A DNA stretch of 36,715 nt from an uncultured Bacillota bacterium. GTDB lineage: Bacteria; Bacillota; Dethiobacteria; DTU022; UBA8154. A model generated the notes under the pieces. The model saw nothing but the letters and a program-made list of their open reading frames with translations. It made no database searches and had not been told where the DNA came from. Made by a program: the position numbers and the translations under genes. The DNA lies in assembly GCA_937973635.1 (NCBI GenBank), contig CALJJZ010000054.1:1-36715 (forward strand). Reading direction: 5' to 3'. Below are positions 8,181 to 15,851 of the stretch, in pieces (positions within the stretch are counted from its first letter, which is position 1; every line of letters begins with the position of its first letter).

Positions 8181-9014
8181 ATGGACAAAGTATGCGCTTA
8201 TCTGGGTCCGGCCGGGACTTACAGCGAAGAGGCGGCCCAAAAATACGCCGGCGGCACTTACCTGTTAAAGCCTTACCCTTCCTTCGACAGCGTTTTTGCC
8301 GCCGTAGCCGACCAAGAAACGGCAAGGGGCCTGGTCCCCGTGGAAAATTACCTGGAAGGGTCCGTCAACCTGACCCTGGACCTCCTTTTAAAGTTTGCCG
8401 CTGCCGTTAAAATCCACGGCGAGCTGCTCTGTATAATCAGGCATTTCCTGCTGGCCCGGCCTGGCCAAAAAGCCGCACAGATCAAAGAAATCTTTTCCCA
8501 CCCCCAGGCACTGGCCCAGTGCCGCTCCTATTTGGACAGATATTTTCCCGAGGCCGCCCGTATCGGTATGTCCAGCACAGCGGAAGCCGCTGCGTTAGTA
8601 GCCCAAAGCCCGGGGAAAGCCATGATCGCTTCGCAGCAGGCCGCCGAACTCTACGGCCTGGAGGTGCTTAGGGCGGAGATCCAGGACGAAGCCCTTAACA
8701 TTACCCGTTTCCTCGTCCTCGCCCGGGAAGACGCACCCCCTTCGGGAAGGGATAAAACCTCCCTCTTAATCGGGCTGCCCGACCAGCCGGGAAGCCTCCA
8801 CAGGGCCCTCGGGGTCTTCGCCGCAGCGGGGCTGAACCTGACAAAGATCGAATCGCGCCCCATCCGGGGTGAACCGGGTAAATATATCTTCTTCCTGGAC
8901 ATCGAAGGCCACCGGGAAGAAGAAAAGATGGCCAAAGCGCTGCAAAAGACCGGGGATGGCGCCCTCTTTTTGAAAGTCCTGGGCAGTTATCCCCGCGCCG
9001 CCGCCCCGCTGTGA
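8181..9014 (+). CDS. pheA: Prephenate dehydratase with ACT domain
   Basis: PheA converts prephenate to phenylpyruvate, the phenylalanine branch. The 277-residue monofunctional enzyme has YLGPAGTYSEEAA at 7-19, VPVENYLEGSV at 52-62, the catalytic Thr-Arg-Phe motif in NITRFLVLA (TRF at 175-177), and a C-terminal ACT domain (about 193-270) with the Phe-binding KIESRP motif. There is no chorismate mutase domain. The ATG at 8181 has only a weak purine-rich site upstream. It is the only intact plus-strand gene and converges on the trpF homologue with a 28-bp tail overlap. Feedback inhibition by Phe is expected from the ACT domain. Confidence 0.96.
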   Translation: MDKVCAYLGPAGTYSEEAAQKYAGGTYLLKPYPSFDSVFAAVADQETARGLVPVENYLEGSVNLTLDLLLKFAAAVKIHGELLCIIRHFLLARPGQKAAQIKEIFSHPQALAQCRSYLDRYFPEAARIGMSSTAEAAALVAQSPGKAMIASQQAAELYGLEVLRAEIQDEALNITRFLVLAREDAPPSGRDKTSLLIGLPDQPGSLHRALGVFAAAGLNLTKIESRPIRGEPGKYIFFLDIEGHREEEKMAKALQKTGDGALFLKVLGSYPRAAAPL

Positions 9015-9682
9015 TGGTACTGTTCAGGGGCAAAAGCGAAATTTACCCGTGACAGCTTCTGGTAATCCCACCTGCGAATCTGGGTTACCAGTCCCCGCAG
9101 CAGCTCCTGGTCAATAAGGCCGTCCCGTTCCACACTGCCGGTAAGATCAAGGCCGTAAGGCTTCAGCACCCTGAGCACGCCTGTGAGGTTATCCCGGTTT
9201 AACCCTCCGGCAAGGACAAGGGGAAACCTTTCTATGGAGAACGGCAGGGCCAGGCGCCAGTCAAAGACCAGGCTCCCGCTGCCTTTCTTGCCGGGAGGCC
9301 TGTTCTGCAAAAGGATCGCGCTGCACCTGTACTGCCGGCACCTCGCCACCGAAAGGTCGGGAGAGATGGGAAAGGCCTTGATCACCTTGTAAGAAGGGAA
9401 GAGGCAGCAGTACTCCTCTGTCTCCTCCCCGTGGAACTGCAGGGTATCCAGCCCGCAAAAAGCAGCTATCTCCTTTACCTGCTCCGCCTCCTCGTCCTTA
9501 AAAACTCCCACCCTGCCGATAAACGGAGGCAGCTCTTTAATAATGGCCGCGGCTTTTTCCGGGCTTACCCGCCGGGAACTGGCCGCAAAGACAAACCCCA
9601 GGGCATCCACCCCTGCTTGCACCGCTGCCAGAGCGCTTTTAAGGGTGCGGATGCCGCTTACTTTGACGCGCACATGGCTCAT
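8987..9682 (-). CDS. TrpF-like protein (phosphoribosylanthranilate isomerase family) lacking both canonical catalytic residues
   Basis: The 231-residue protein aligns along its length with TrpF: VKVSGIRTLKSALAAVQAG at the N-terminus, GFVFAASSRRVSPEKA, RVGVFKDEE, LQFHGEE, VFDWRLA, VLAGGLNRDN and GLDLTGSVE. Known TrpF enzymes use a Cys in VKICG as general base and an Asp in ILLD as general acid (Cys7 and Asp126 in the Thermotoga enzyme). Here these are Ser9 and Gln126. The terminal phosphate loop (normally DVSSGVE) is also altered. Either chemistry is impaired or the protein has a changed role. The ATG at 9682 has AAAGGAG about 11 bases upstream. It is preceded by a Trp-type T-box and stands alone. 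Confidence 0.85.
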   Translation of the reverse strand: MSHVRVKVSGIRTLKSALAAVQAGVDALGFVFAASSRRVSPEKAAAIIKELPPFIGRVGVFKDEEAEQVKEIAAFCGLDTLQFHGEETEEYCCLFPSYKVIKAFPISPDLSVARCRQYRCSAILLQNRPPGKKGSGSLVFDWRLALPFSIERFPLVLAGGLNRDNLTGVLRVLKPYGLDLTGSVERDGLIDQELLRGLVTQIRRWDYQKLSRVNFAFAPEQYHHSGAAARG

Positions 9683-9737
9683 TTTTACGTCCGCTCCTTT
9701 ACCAATATTTTTCTCCTCAAAGAAAACCCGAGCAATA

Positions 9738-9775
9738 GAAAAAGCCCCTTGCCCCAAATAAGGGCGAGAGGCTTC
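9738..9775 (-). terminator. T-box regulated terminator upstream of the trpF homologue
   Basis: On the minus strand GCCTCTCGCCC pairs with GGGCAAGGGGC (two mismatches) around a short loop, followed by TTTTTCTATT. The 5' arm includes CGCCCTT, which can instead pair with the T-box sequence. Confidence 0.88.
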
Positions 9776-10079
9776 CTTTCGCGGTGCCACCTTAATTGCC
9801 GGCACAAAAAGAACCGACATCTCTTCCAGGTACGGCCCCATCAATGATCAAACAAAGCGCATCATTTCATGGGCGATACCCTGAACTCTGTTAACGGCGT
9901 TCACTCCGGCAACAGCTACTTGGCCTTTAAAGCCGTTCGCCATGCAATTCCCGAGTCCATTCGCTCTCTGCGCCCGGGCCGGGCTCGCACCTTCCCCGGC
10001 TCTCTGTGCCGCCGCTGAAGAGTTACTAGTCTCGTTCATCATTATTTGCCTGTTCGGTTTTGCCTGTTTGCTGTAATTG
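9738..10079 (-). promoter_or_regulatory. T-box leader RNA with Trp (UGG) specifier ahead of the trpF homologue
   Basis: The T-box sequence AAGGTGGCACCGCG reads on the minus strand across 9793-9780. Stem I lies at about 9952-10034 with a CGAG/CTCG lower stem, the AGTA loop-E strand, CAGAGAGCC in the apical arm, and GAA followed directly by TGG (9959-9957) and A. The specifier therefore reads Trp, which agrees with the downstream gene family. A regulated terminator follows at 9738-9775. Confidence 0.9.
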
Positions 10080-10112
10080 CCTTCATTTATAGCGCATTTT
10101 TGCCTGTTTGTC
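10043..10112 (-). repeat. Three short direct repeats around the trpF-homologue promoter
   Basis: CAAACAGGCA occurs exactly twice on the minus strand (10110-10101 and 10070-10061), 40 bp apart, and CGAACAGGCA once more at 10056-10047. The first copy begins inside the -35 box and fills the promoter spacer; the others lie in the early transcript. They could be protein-binding sites or chance repeats. Confidence 0.5.
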
Positions 10113-10114
10113 AA
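10086..10114 (-). promoter_or_regulatory. Sigma-A type promoter of the trpF homologue
   Basis: On the minus strand TTGACA (10114-10109) and TATAAA (10091-10086) are exactly 17 bp apart. The start site should be near 10079. Confidence 0.88.
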
Positions 10115-10158
10115 TACTCTGGGCAAAGGCTTTCACGCTTCTACCCTTAACTTAAAAC

Positions 10159-10929
10159 TTAGACCTCCTGCCATATTTTTTGCAGGACATGTTTTGAATG
10201 CAGGACGTACTCTTTGTCCCGTGAGAATATTTCCAGGGTAATCGTCCCGTCATATATTTTTTTCAAATAAGCAAGGAGCTCGCGCCAGTCGATATTGCCG
10301 GCGCCAAGGGGCAGGTGCAGGTCCCTGTGCCCGTCATTGTCGTGCAGGTGGATATGCTCCAGCCGCGCCCTGAAAAACTGCAGGTAATCGAGGGGTTTTC
10401 GCCCCAGCAGGTTGAGATGCCCGATATCGGCGTGGAAACCTAGCTTTTTGTTGGCGCTCAAAATCTTGTGGATGTTCTCCTTGGTGCAGCGCCGTGTGTC
10501 CAGGGATTCATAGACAATCATTATGCCAAGGGGGGCGGCGTATTCGGTAATTTCCCCCAGCGCTTCAAGCTGGTACTTAATCCCCTCCAGGTCGCTGAAC
10601 AAGCCGGAAGGCCAGTTGGCGTGGACTGTGACTTTGGGTGTCTCCAGTTCGGCGAATACCTGCAGGTAGCCCTGTACCAGCTGCACGGCGGCCCGGCGCA
10701 GGCTTTTATGCTCCGAGCCCAGGGGCAGGTTCCAGGCCGTATGGCCGACGCTGGACAAGGCATAAGCTGCCAGGGCATTTTTAATTTTCTTTATCTCCAG
10801 TTTTTCCGGCACATTTCTGTCCGGTTCCAGGAACAGATCCACGAAGTCAAAGCCGTTTTCGCCAATCCACCTGATTTCTTCCAGAATATCCCGGCGTGGA
10901 TGCGTGGGGAAGCCGATCTTCAAGCGCAA
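10159..10929 (-). CDS. Sugar phosphate isomerase/epimerase-like TIM barrel protein
   Basis: The 256-residue protein belongs to the xylose-isomerase-like TIM barrel family (AP endonuclease 2 fold). Visible metal-ligand candidates follow the family order: His in VTVHANWP, Glu in IVYESLDT, Asp and His in GFHADIGHLN, His in HIHLHDNDG, the DLHLPLGAGNIDW segment, and Glu in TLEIFS. Members isomerise or epimerise sugars, inosose or hydroxypyruvate; the substrate here is not predictable. The TTG at 10929 sits very close to AAGGGGG; a TTG two codons later (10923) has better spacing. It is 30 bp after the M24 gene and ends the cluster. A promoter-dense T-box region follows. Confidence 0.8.
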   Translation of the reverse strand: MRLKIGFPTHPRRDILEEIRWIGENGFDFVDLFLEPDRNVPEKLEIKKIKNALAAYALSSVGHTAWNLPLGSEHKSLRRAAVQLVQGYLQVFAELETPKVTVHANWPSGLFSDLEGIKYQLEALGEITEYAAPLGIMIVYESLDTRRCTKENIHKILSANKKLGFHADIGHLNLLGRKPLDYLQFFRARLEHIHLHDNDGHRDLHLPLGAGNIDWRELLAYLKKIYDGTITLEIFSRDKEYVLHSKHVLQKIWQEV

Positions 10930-10959
10930 CTACCCCCTTACCGGAGCTCAGCCTCCGGC

Positions 10960-12162
10960 CTAAACATAAATGATCCCTTCCTCAAACACGGTCAGGGCCT
11001 GCGGACCGCTTGCGGTCATCACATAAGTGTTTTCCAGGCCCATGGCACCGTCCGCGAAGCAAAACTTGGGCTCCAGGGCGAAAACCATCCCTTCCTCCAG
11101 GGGGATCTCAAAACCAGGCGCGAAGACGGGAAGCTCGTCCAGCTCTATGCCCACGCCGTGGCCGATAAAAGTCACAGGGTCGGGAAAACCCAAAAAATGC
11201 CCGGCAAAGGGGCTCTGCCCCGCCATCTCCATGGCCCGCTCATAAAGCCTGCTGCAGGCTACGCCGGGACGGGCCATCTTCTCCATCTCCTTGAGTATTT
11301 CCACCGCCAGGGCATGGGCGGCGGCCAGGTGGTGCGGCAGCTTCCCCGGGCAAAAAACCCTGGTCTGGTCCAGCATATAACCGTCCTGGATATAGCTGTA
11401 GTCTATTAGTACCGGCTCGTCCCTGTTAATCACCTTGGTATAGGAGCCCTGGGCAAAAGCGGGGCTGACCCCTTTGCCGCCTACGGACCCGTCAAAGTAG
11501 CTGGGGTCGGTGTTACCGCCCGAGAGGAGGTGAACGTAAAAGAGGTCCTGGTTAAAGCCCCGCACCCGCATTACCCCGGCATGGCCGTGCCGTCGGGAAA
11601 GCTCCAGGATCTTGGCGGACATCTCCAGCTCGGTCATACCCGCGCGCAGGTTATCCCGGATAAAAGCAAAAACCAGCCCGTGAAAGCTGCCGATCTCCCG
11701 CAGTATCTCCACTTCATAAGGCGATTTGACCATACGCACAGTTCGAACAAGGGCACTGAGATCGACTATTTCAGCTTCCTTAAAAAGCTTCTGGTAATAC
11801 AGGTACTGGTTGGCCGGCAGCACATCCAGCTCAAAGCCCAGCCTCTTTAAGGAGCCGTAACCATAGGCATGCAAAACCGCGCCTATTTCTTTCAAGCTTT
11901 CCAGCCCGATGATCCGCTCTCCCTCAAGGGAGGACTCCAGCCTCGCCCGCTCCAGGTTTTTTTTAACCATCAGTAGAGGTTTACCCTGTGCCGGGACAAA
12001 AAGGTGGGCGCGCTGCACTGTCCCCGTAAAGTAAAAGAGGTCGGCATTCTGGACAATGACCGCCCCGTCAATGTTCTGCTGCTTCAACCCTTCCTGCAGC
12101 TTCGTAATCCTTTGGTCCAGCTCAGCTTTCGGTGTATACCGCAACAGCAATCTCCCTCCCAT
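10960..12162 (-). CDS. M24 family metallopeptidase (Xaa-Pro dipeptidase / creatinase fold)
   Basis: The 400-residue protein has a creatinase-type N-terminal domain (about 1-145) and a pita-bread catalytic domain. All five dinuclear metal ligands of M24 peptidases are visible: D254 and D265 in the segment VLIDYSYIQDGYMLDQTRV, H335 in FIGHGVGIE, E364 in FALEPKF and E377 in GLENTYVMT. The family includes Xaa-Pro dipeptidases, metal-free creatinase and DMSP lyase DddP; the full metal set favours a metal-dependent hydrolase. The ATG at 12162 has a poor ribosome site, whereas GGGAGGGAG lies correctly before a TTG at 12144, so the true protein may be six residues shorter. It lies in the MttB cluster, 77 bp after the carbamoyltransferase-like gene. 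Confidence 0.85.
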   Translation of the reverse strand: MGGRLLLRYTPKAELDQRITKLQEGLKQQNIDGAVIVQNADLFYFTGTVQRAHLFVPAQGKPLLMVKKNLERARLESSLEGERIIGLESLKEIGAVLHAYGYGSLKRLGFELDVLPANQYLYYQKLFKEAEIVDLSALVRTVRMVKSPYEVEILREIGSFHGLVFAFIRDNLRAGMTELEMSAKILELSRRHGHAGVMRVRGFNQDLFYVHLLSGGNTDPSYFDGSVGGKGVSPAFAQGSYTKVINRDEPVLIDYSYIQDGYMLDQTRVFCPGKLPHHLAAAHALAVEILKEMEKMARPGVACSRLYERAMEMAGQSPFAGHFLGFPDPVTFIGHGVGIELDELPVFAPGFEIPLEEGMVFALEPKFCFADGAMGLENTYVMTASGPQALTVFEEGIIYV

Positions 12163-12239
12163 GCAGCAATCTCTTGGCTGTCATCATTGCCAAATATCTG
12201 CCTTTAAGCTTACAAGATCGCACCGGCGCGGGTAAAGGG

Positions 12240-13361
12240 TTATTTCTCCTTCCCCGTTTCCAGAAAAGATGACCCCTCTGCGGCGCCCAATCGGAGGATC
12301 TCCTCCGCCACCCCGAAAATCATGGCCAGCAGGGCCGCCCTGATCCACATACCGTTCCTGACCTGGCGCCAGTACACCGCCCGGGGGTCGTTGTCGATCT
12401 CCGGGGAGATCTCCTGCCGGCGGGGCAGCGGGTGCATAATCACGGCATGGGGCTGCAGGAGGCCGATGTTTTCCGGGGTGATGGAGTAATCCTGAATATT
12501 AATCGTCTTTTTCTCCCCGCCTTCCCGTTCGTCCCATTCATCCTGCAGGCGCGTCATATAGACGGCATCGGCCACGGGCAGCACGCTCCTAAAATCCTCC
12601 GTCAACGTATAGGGAACCCCGTGCCGGTCCAGGTAGGAGAGGATATCGGCGCCGATCTGCAGCTCCCGGGGCGCTACAAAGTACTGTTTAACCCCTGTAA
12701 ACCTGGTAAGGAGCGAAGCAAGGGAACGGACAGTCCGCCCCCTTAAAAGGTCACCCACAAAGGCAATGGTTTTCCCGTCCACGCCGCCTTTGTCCTGAAA
12801 AGAGTGCATCAGGGTATAAACATCAAGGAGAGCCTGGGTAGGGTGCTGGTCTTTCCCCGAACCGCCGTTAATTACCGGCACAGGCCTGTTGGAGTTGTTG
12901 AGCACCTGGGCGATGTAGCTGGCAAAATCTGCCTTGTAATGGCGCATGATAATCACGTCATAATATGAGGAAAAGGTACGAACCGTGTCCGCCTCAGATT
13001 CCCCCTTTACCTCGGAAGAGGTGCTCGTATCCCTCACGTCCGCCGTTTTCATCCCCAAGATCTGGCAGGCGGATTGGAAAGACAAAAAGGTCCGCGTTGA
13101 CGGCTGGACAAAATAGAGCATCGCCCTCTTATGGCTCAATAAGGAAGCAAGGCGGTCCGCCCCGGCTTTGCTTTTGCTGATCAGTCTGATGGTGGTGGCC
13201 AGCGCGCTTATCTCCTCTAAAAATTTCCGGTCATATTGTTCGGTACTGAGACAGTGAAACACCCGGGAAGCCATAAAAGAGGACACACCCTTTCTTATTA
13301 TTTTGTCTTCATTTCCTGACCGGCAATGATTACGCTTTTGTCTTTTGTCTATTCTAAGCAT
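12240..13361 (-). CDS. Aspartate/ornithine carbamoyltransferase family protein (PyrB-like)
   Basis: The family transfers a carbamoyl group from carbamoyl phosphate to an amine, normally aspartate or ornithine. Motifs present (numbering from 13361): PSTRT at about 87-91 (carbamoyl phosphate), SSEVKGESEADT supplying the mobile lysine loop, HPTQALLD at 173-180, FVGDLLRGRTVRSL, and HPLPR at 310-314, which is the aspartate-transferase form of that motif. No regulatory chain or other pyr gene is nearby. The ATG at 13361 has GGAGG with ideal spacing and gives a 29-residue basic extension; an ATG at 13274 fits the usual family N-terminus but has a weak site. The amine acceptor may not be aspartate, given its location in a methyltransferase cluster. 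Confidence 0.85.
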   Translation of the reverse strand: MLRIDKRQKRNHCRSGNEDKIIRKGVSSFMASRVFHCLSTEQYDRKFLEEISALATTIRLISKSKAGADRLASLLSHKRAMLYFVQPSTRTFLSFQSACQILGMKTADVRDTSTSSEVKGESEADTVRTFSSYYDVIIMRHYKADFASYIAQVLNNSNRPVPVINGGSGKDQHPTQALLDVYTLMHSFQDKGGVDGKTIAFVGDLLRGRTVRSLASLLTRFTGVKQYFVAPRELQIGADILSYLDRHGVPYTLTEDFRSVLPVADAVYMTRLQDEWDEREGGEKKTINIQDYSITPENIGLLQPHAVIMHPLPRRQEISPEIDNDPRAVYWRQVRNGMWIRAALLAMIFGVAEEILRLGAAEGSSFLETGKEK

Positions 13362-13417
13362 TTTTTGGCCTCCGGGCAATAGTTTTCCTTGAAAGGAGAA
13401 AAATAAATCGGCCCGCT

Positions 13418-14347
13418 TTAGCGAGCAAAGTGGCCCCGGCCGTTTTTGAAAAGGATGCGTTTTAATTCACGGCAGGTAAAATAGGGGTCGTCATTTTTAA
13501 GATAAGGCAATAAAATTTTCTTCTGCCGCAGGAGCTCGGAGGATAGTTGTGCTTCTATTTGGTCCGGTTTATAGAGGGCAGCTTTACTGATAATCCGGCC
13601 AAAGGGATTGACGATCTCGCTGCCGCCCCAAAAACGGTAAACGGCGCCGGCATCCTCACCCCTTTCTGCGGCGCAGCAACAGGGATCCGGCAAACTGCTT
13701 TGATCCCGGCCGGCCAGCGACTCTTCGCCTACCCGGTTGGCACAGATGCCATAGATGCCAAAAATCCGGGAATAGAAAGTATTGATCACGCCCCAGGTTT
13801 CCCTGTTGCTGAATTCCGTTCCCATGGAACCACGGGAAGAATTGACAATAGTAACGAAGACATCAGCTTTTTGGGTAATGCCGAGGTAGGGCAAAGACGG
13901 GTGCCACATATCATTACAGATAAATACGGCCATATGGTACCTGTGCAATCTGAAGGTACGGATCCGTTTGCCCGTGGAAAATATCTTGCCTTCTTCAAAA
14001 ACACCATAGTTGGGCAGGTTGAGCTTGCGATAGGCAAAAAGTATTTCTCCGTCCACTGCTACCAGCGCTGAGTTGTAAAAATTCATAGAACGCGATTCTT
14101 CAATAAACCCTACAATAGCGGCTGTCCCCCTGGAAGCGGCTGCCAGGGCTTTAATTTCGGCTGAGTCCAGCCGCAGGGCGGCTTCATGGTAACGTTTACC
14201 TACGAAATAGCCCGTTAAAGCCAGTTCAGGAAAAACTACCAGCTGGGACCCTTTTTCCCGGGCATGATGGATCTTTGTAATCACTTCTTCGAGATTGCCC
14301 TGGACGTCCAGCAGCCGCGGCGCCGTTTGACAGATCGTAACCTTCAA
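13418..14347 (-). CDS. Carbon-nitrogen hydrolase (nitrilase superfamily amidase)
   Basis: The 309-residue protein carries the nitrilase-superfamily catalytic triad: E41 in FPELALTGY, K108 in YRKLNLPNY and C144 in VFICNDMWHP. It hydrolyses an amide, carbamoyl or nitrile bond through a thioester; family members include N-carbamoyl amino acid amidases, omega-amidases and the glutaminase domain of NAD synthetase. An insertion with three consecutive cysteines (about residues 216-240) follows the core. The start is a TTG at 14347 with GGGGAGGA about 8 bases upstream; the ATG just before it is out of frame and stops after two codons. It lies 32 bp after the asparagine-synthetase-like gene, so an ammonia- or carbamoyl-linked partnership is possible. 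Confidence 0.85.
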   Translation of the reverse strand: MKVTICQTAPRLLDVQGNLEEVITKIHHAREKGSQLVVFPELALTGYFVGKRYHEAALRLDSAEIKALAAASRGTAAIVGFIEESRSMNFYNSALVAVDGEILFAYRKLNLPNYGVFEEGKIFSTGKRIRTFRLHRYHMAVFICNDMWHPSLPYLGITQKADVFVTIVNSSRGSMGTEFSNRETWGVINTFYSRIFGIYGICANRVGEESLAGRDQSSLPDPCCCAAERGEDAGAVYRFWGGSEIVNPFGRIISKAALYKPDQIEAQLSSELLRQKKILLPYLKNDDPYFTCRELKRILFKNGRGHFAR

Positions 14348-14379
14348 AACATGTTCCTCCCCGCCTAAAATAACAGCGT

Positions 14380-15837
14380 TTACTTGAAAGGATCCCAGCG
14401 GGCGGTAAGCTCCTCATACGCACTGGGAAATTGTTCCTGAAAAAGCCGGTAAAAATAGAGCTCTTTGGGAGACTGCAGGGAGATGCCGCTGCTGCTTGCA
14501 GGTGTCTGCTTCAGCTCTTTTTCTCCGATATTGTCGGGAATAACCCTTTCCAGCTGGTCATCTACGCCCACACCCCGGGAAAACCTCATCTTGGGGCGGT
14601 CTGCAATCTCCCGGGGCAATATGTCCCGGAAAGCTTCCCGCAGGATCCATTTCTCTACCGCTTTTTTTTCTCCATGCACTTTAAATTCCAGGGGGAGGAG
14701 ATTGCTCAGCGCCACTACCGCCGGGTGCAGAAAGGGGGCATAGTATTCGATACTGTTCGACATCCAGCCCCGGTCAAGCCTGCGCAGGGCCGTATTGTAA
14801 GCTATATCAACCAATTTTCTGGCTACTTTTTCCTTTTCCTCCGCATCGGCAATATCCTGCAGCTCCCTGAAATAGCCACCAAAAAGTTCATCGGCTCCCT
14901 CGCCCACCAGCACGCCGTTTACATGCCCTGCAGCAAGGCGCGCCGTATAGTAGTTGGCAATAAATCCCGCAATGCAGTCTTCATCAAAGGATTCCAGGTA
15001 CCACACCGCTTTGGGAATTATTGCTTTTATATCCTCCAAAGTTATTTCATAGACGTGGTGCTCTACCCCCAGCTCCGCCGCCAGCAACCTGGCGTACTGC
15101 AGATCTTCACCGGGATGATCTGCCAAAGTAGCGGTAAAAGCCTTTAACTCTGGATTGTAACGGCAGGCAATGGCCAGAATAATAGAACTGTCCAGCCCGC
15201 CGCTCAAAGCCACCCCGCCGATTTCCCCGTTTCCCTGAAAAAGGGCGTCTTCCACCGCCTTAAAGATCACTTCCCGCACCACCCTTTGCGCCTCCTCCAG
15301 GCCGCTCCAGGGAGGGAGCTCCACGGGGACCTCTGCAAAGGGCCTGCACCCCTCCAGGGTAGAGTAGTAATGTCCCGGCGGTAGCTCCTGCACATAAGGG
15401 GCAAACCCTTTCAGCGCCTTCGCTTCCGAAGCGAAGTAAAACTCCCCCCAGGGGGACTGGTAATAAACCAGCGGGCGGGCGCCCACATGGTCCCGGGCAA
15501 TAACCCATTCTGCGTCGTCTGCAATGGCACAGGCATAGCTCCCGCCGGTGTTGGAGAACGCTGCTTTACCATGGCGCAAGTACTGCTCCCGCAAGCGGGC
15601 AGTACCGGCAATGCCGCACCCGTCGGTATCGGGCAGCAATGCCCCGTCCATAATTACATAAGGAGCATTTTCTCCGCTCATCTCCTCCATGTTCGCTCCC
15701 GCATAGGCAATGGCGCCAGAGCGGAGCCTCCGCGTTATCGGGGGAGCCTCCGCTCCCCGGTGCCTGATTACTCCCATCATCTGCCTGACCTTTTCCAGGG
15801 CCTCCCCTTTACCCCTATAACCAGCCAGACCTGCCAT
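14380..15837 (-). CDS. Asparagine synthetase (AsnB) family protein without the glutaminase cysteine
   Basis: The 485-residue protein has the two-domain AsnB layout. The N-terminal class II amidotransferase-like domain begins MAGLAGYRG: the position of the essential Cys2 (normally MCGI) is Ala, so it should not hydrolyse glutamine. Remnant features such as IRHRG and the FASEAKALKGF segment remain. The C-terminal ATP pyrophosphatase domain looks intact, with SGGLDSS at 212-218 and GEGADELFGGY at 312-322. It may use free ammonia, or another amine as in beta-lactam synthetase-type relatives, to make an amide from an AMP-activated acid. The ATG at 15837 has AGGAGG about 7 bases upstream; an upstream in-frame start overlaps that site. 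It lies 14 bp after MttB-1. Confidence 0.85.
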   Translation of the reverse strand: MAGLAGYRGKGEALEKVRQMMGVIRHRGAEAPPITRRLRSGAIAYAGANMEEMSGENAPYVIMDGALLPDTDGCGIAGTARLREQYLRHGKAAFSNTGGSYACAIADDAEWVIARDHVGARPLVYYQSPWGEFYFASEAKALKGFAPYVQELPPGHYYSTLEGCRPFAEVPVELPPWSGLEEAQRVVREVIFKAVEDALFQGNGEIGGVALSGGLDSSIILAIACRYNPELKAFTATLADHPGEDLQYARLLAAELGVEHHVYEITLEDIKAIIPKAVWYLESFDEDCIAGFIANYYTARLAAGHVNGVLVGEGADELFGGYFRELQDIADAEEKEKVARKLVDIAYNTALRRLDRGWMSNSIEYYAPFLHPAVVALSNLLPLEFKVHGEKKAVEKWILREAFRDILPREIADRPKMRFSRGVGVDDQLERVIPDNIGEKELKQTPASSSGISLQSPKELYFYRLFQEQFPSAYEELTARWDPFK

Positions 15838-15851
15838 AATATCGCCTCCTG

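Noticed and set aside
9848-10126. Open frame of 92 codons on the minus strand upstream of the trpF homologue
   Set aside because: It lies entirely over the promoter and Trp T-box leader, and its composition (Ala/Asn/Arg rich) follows from structured RNA. The T-box explains the sequence better.
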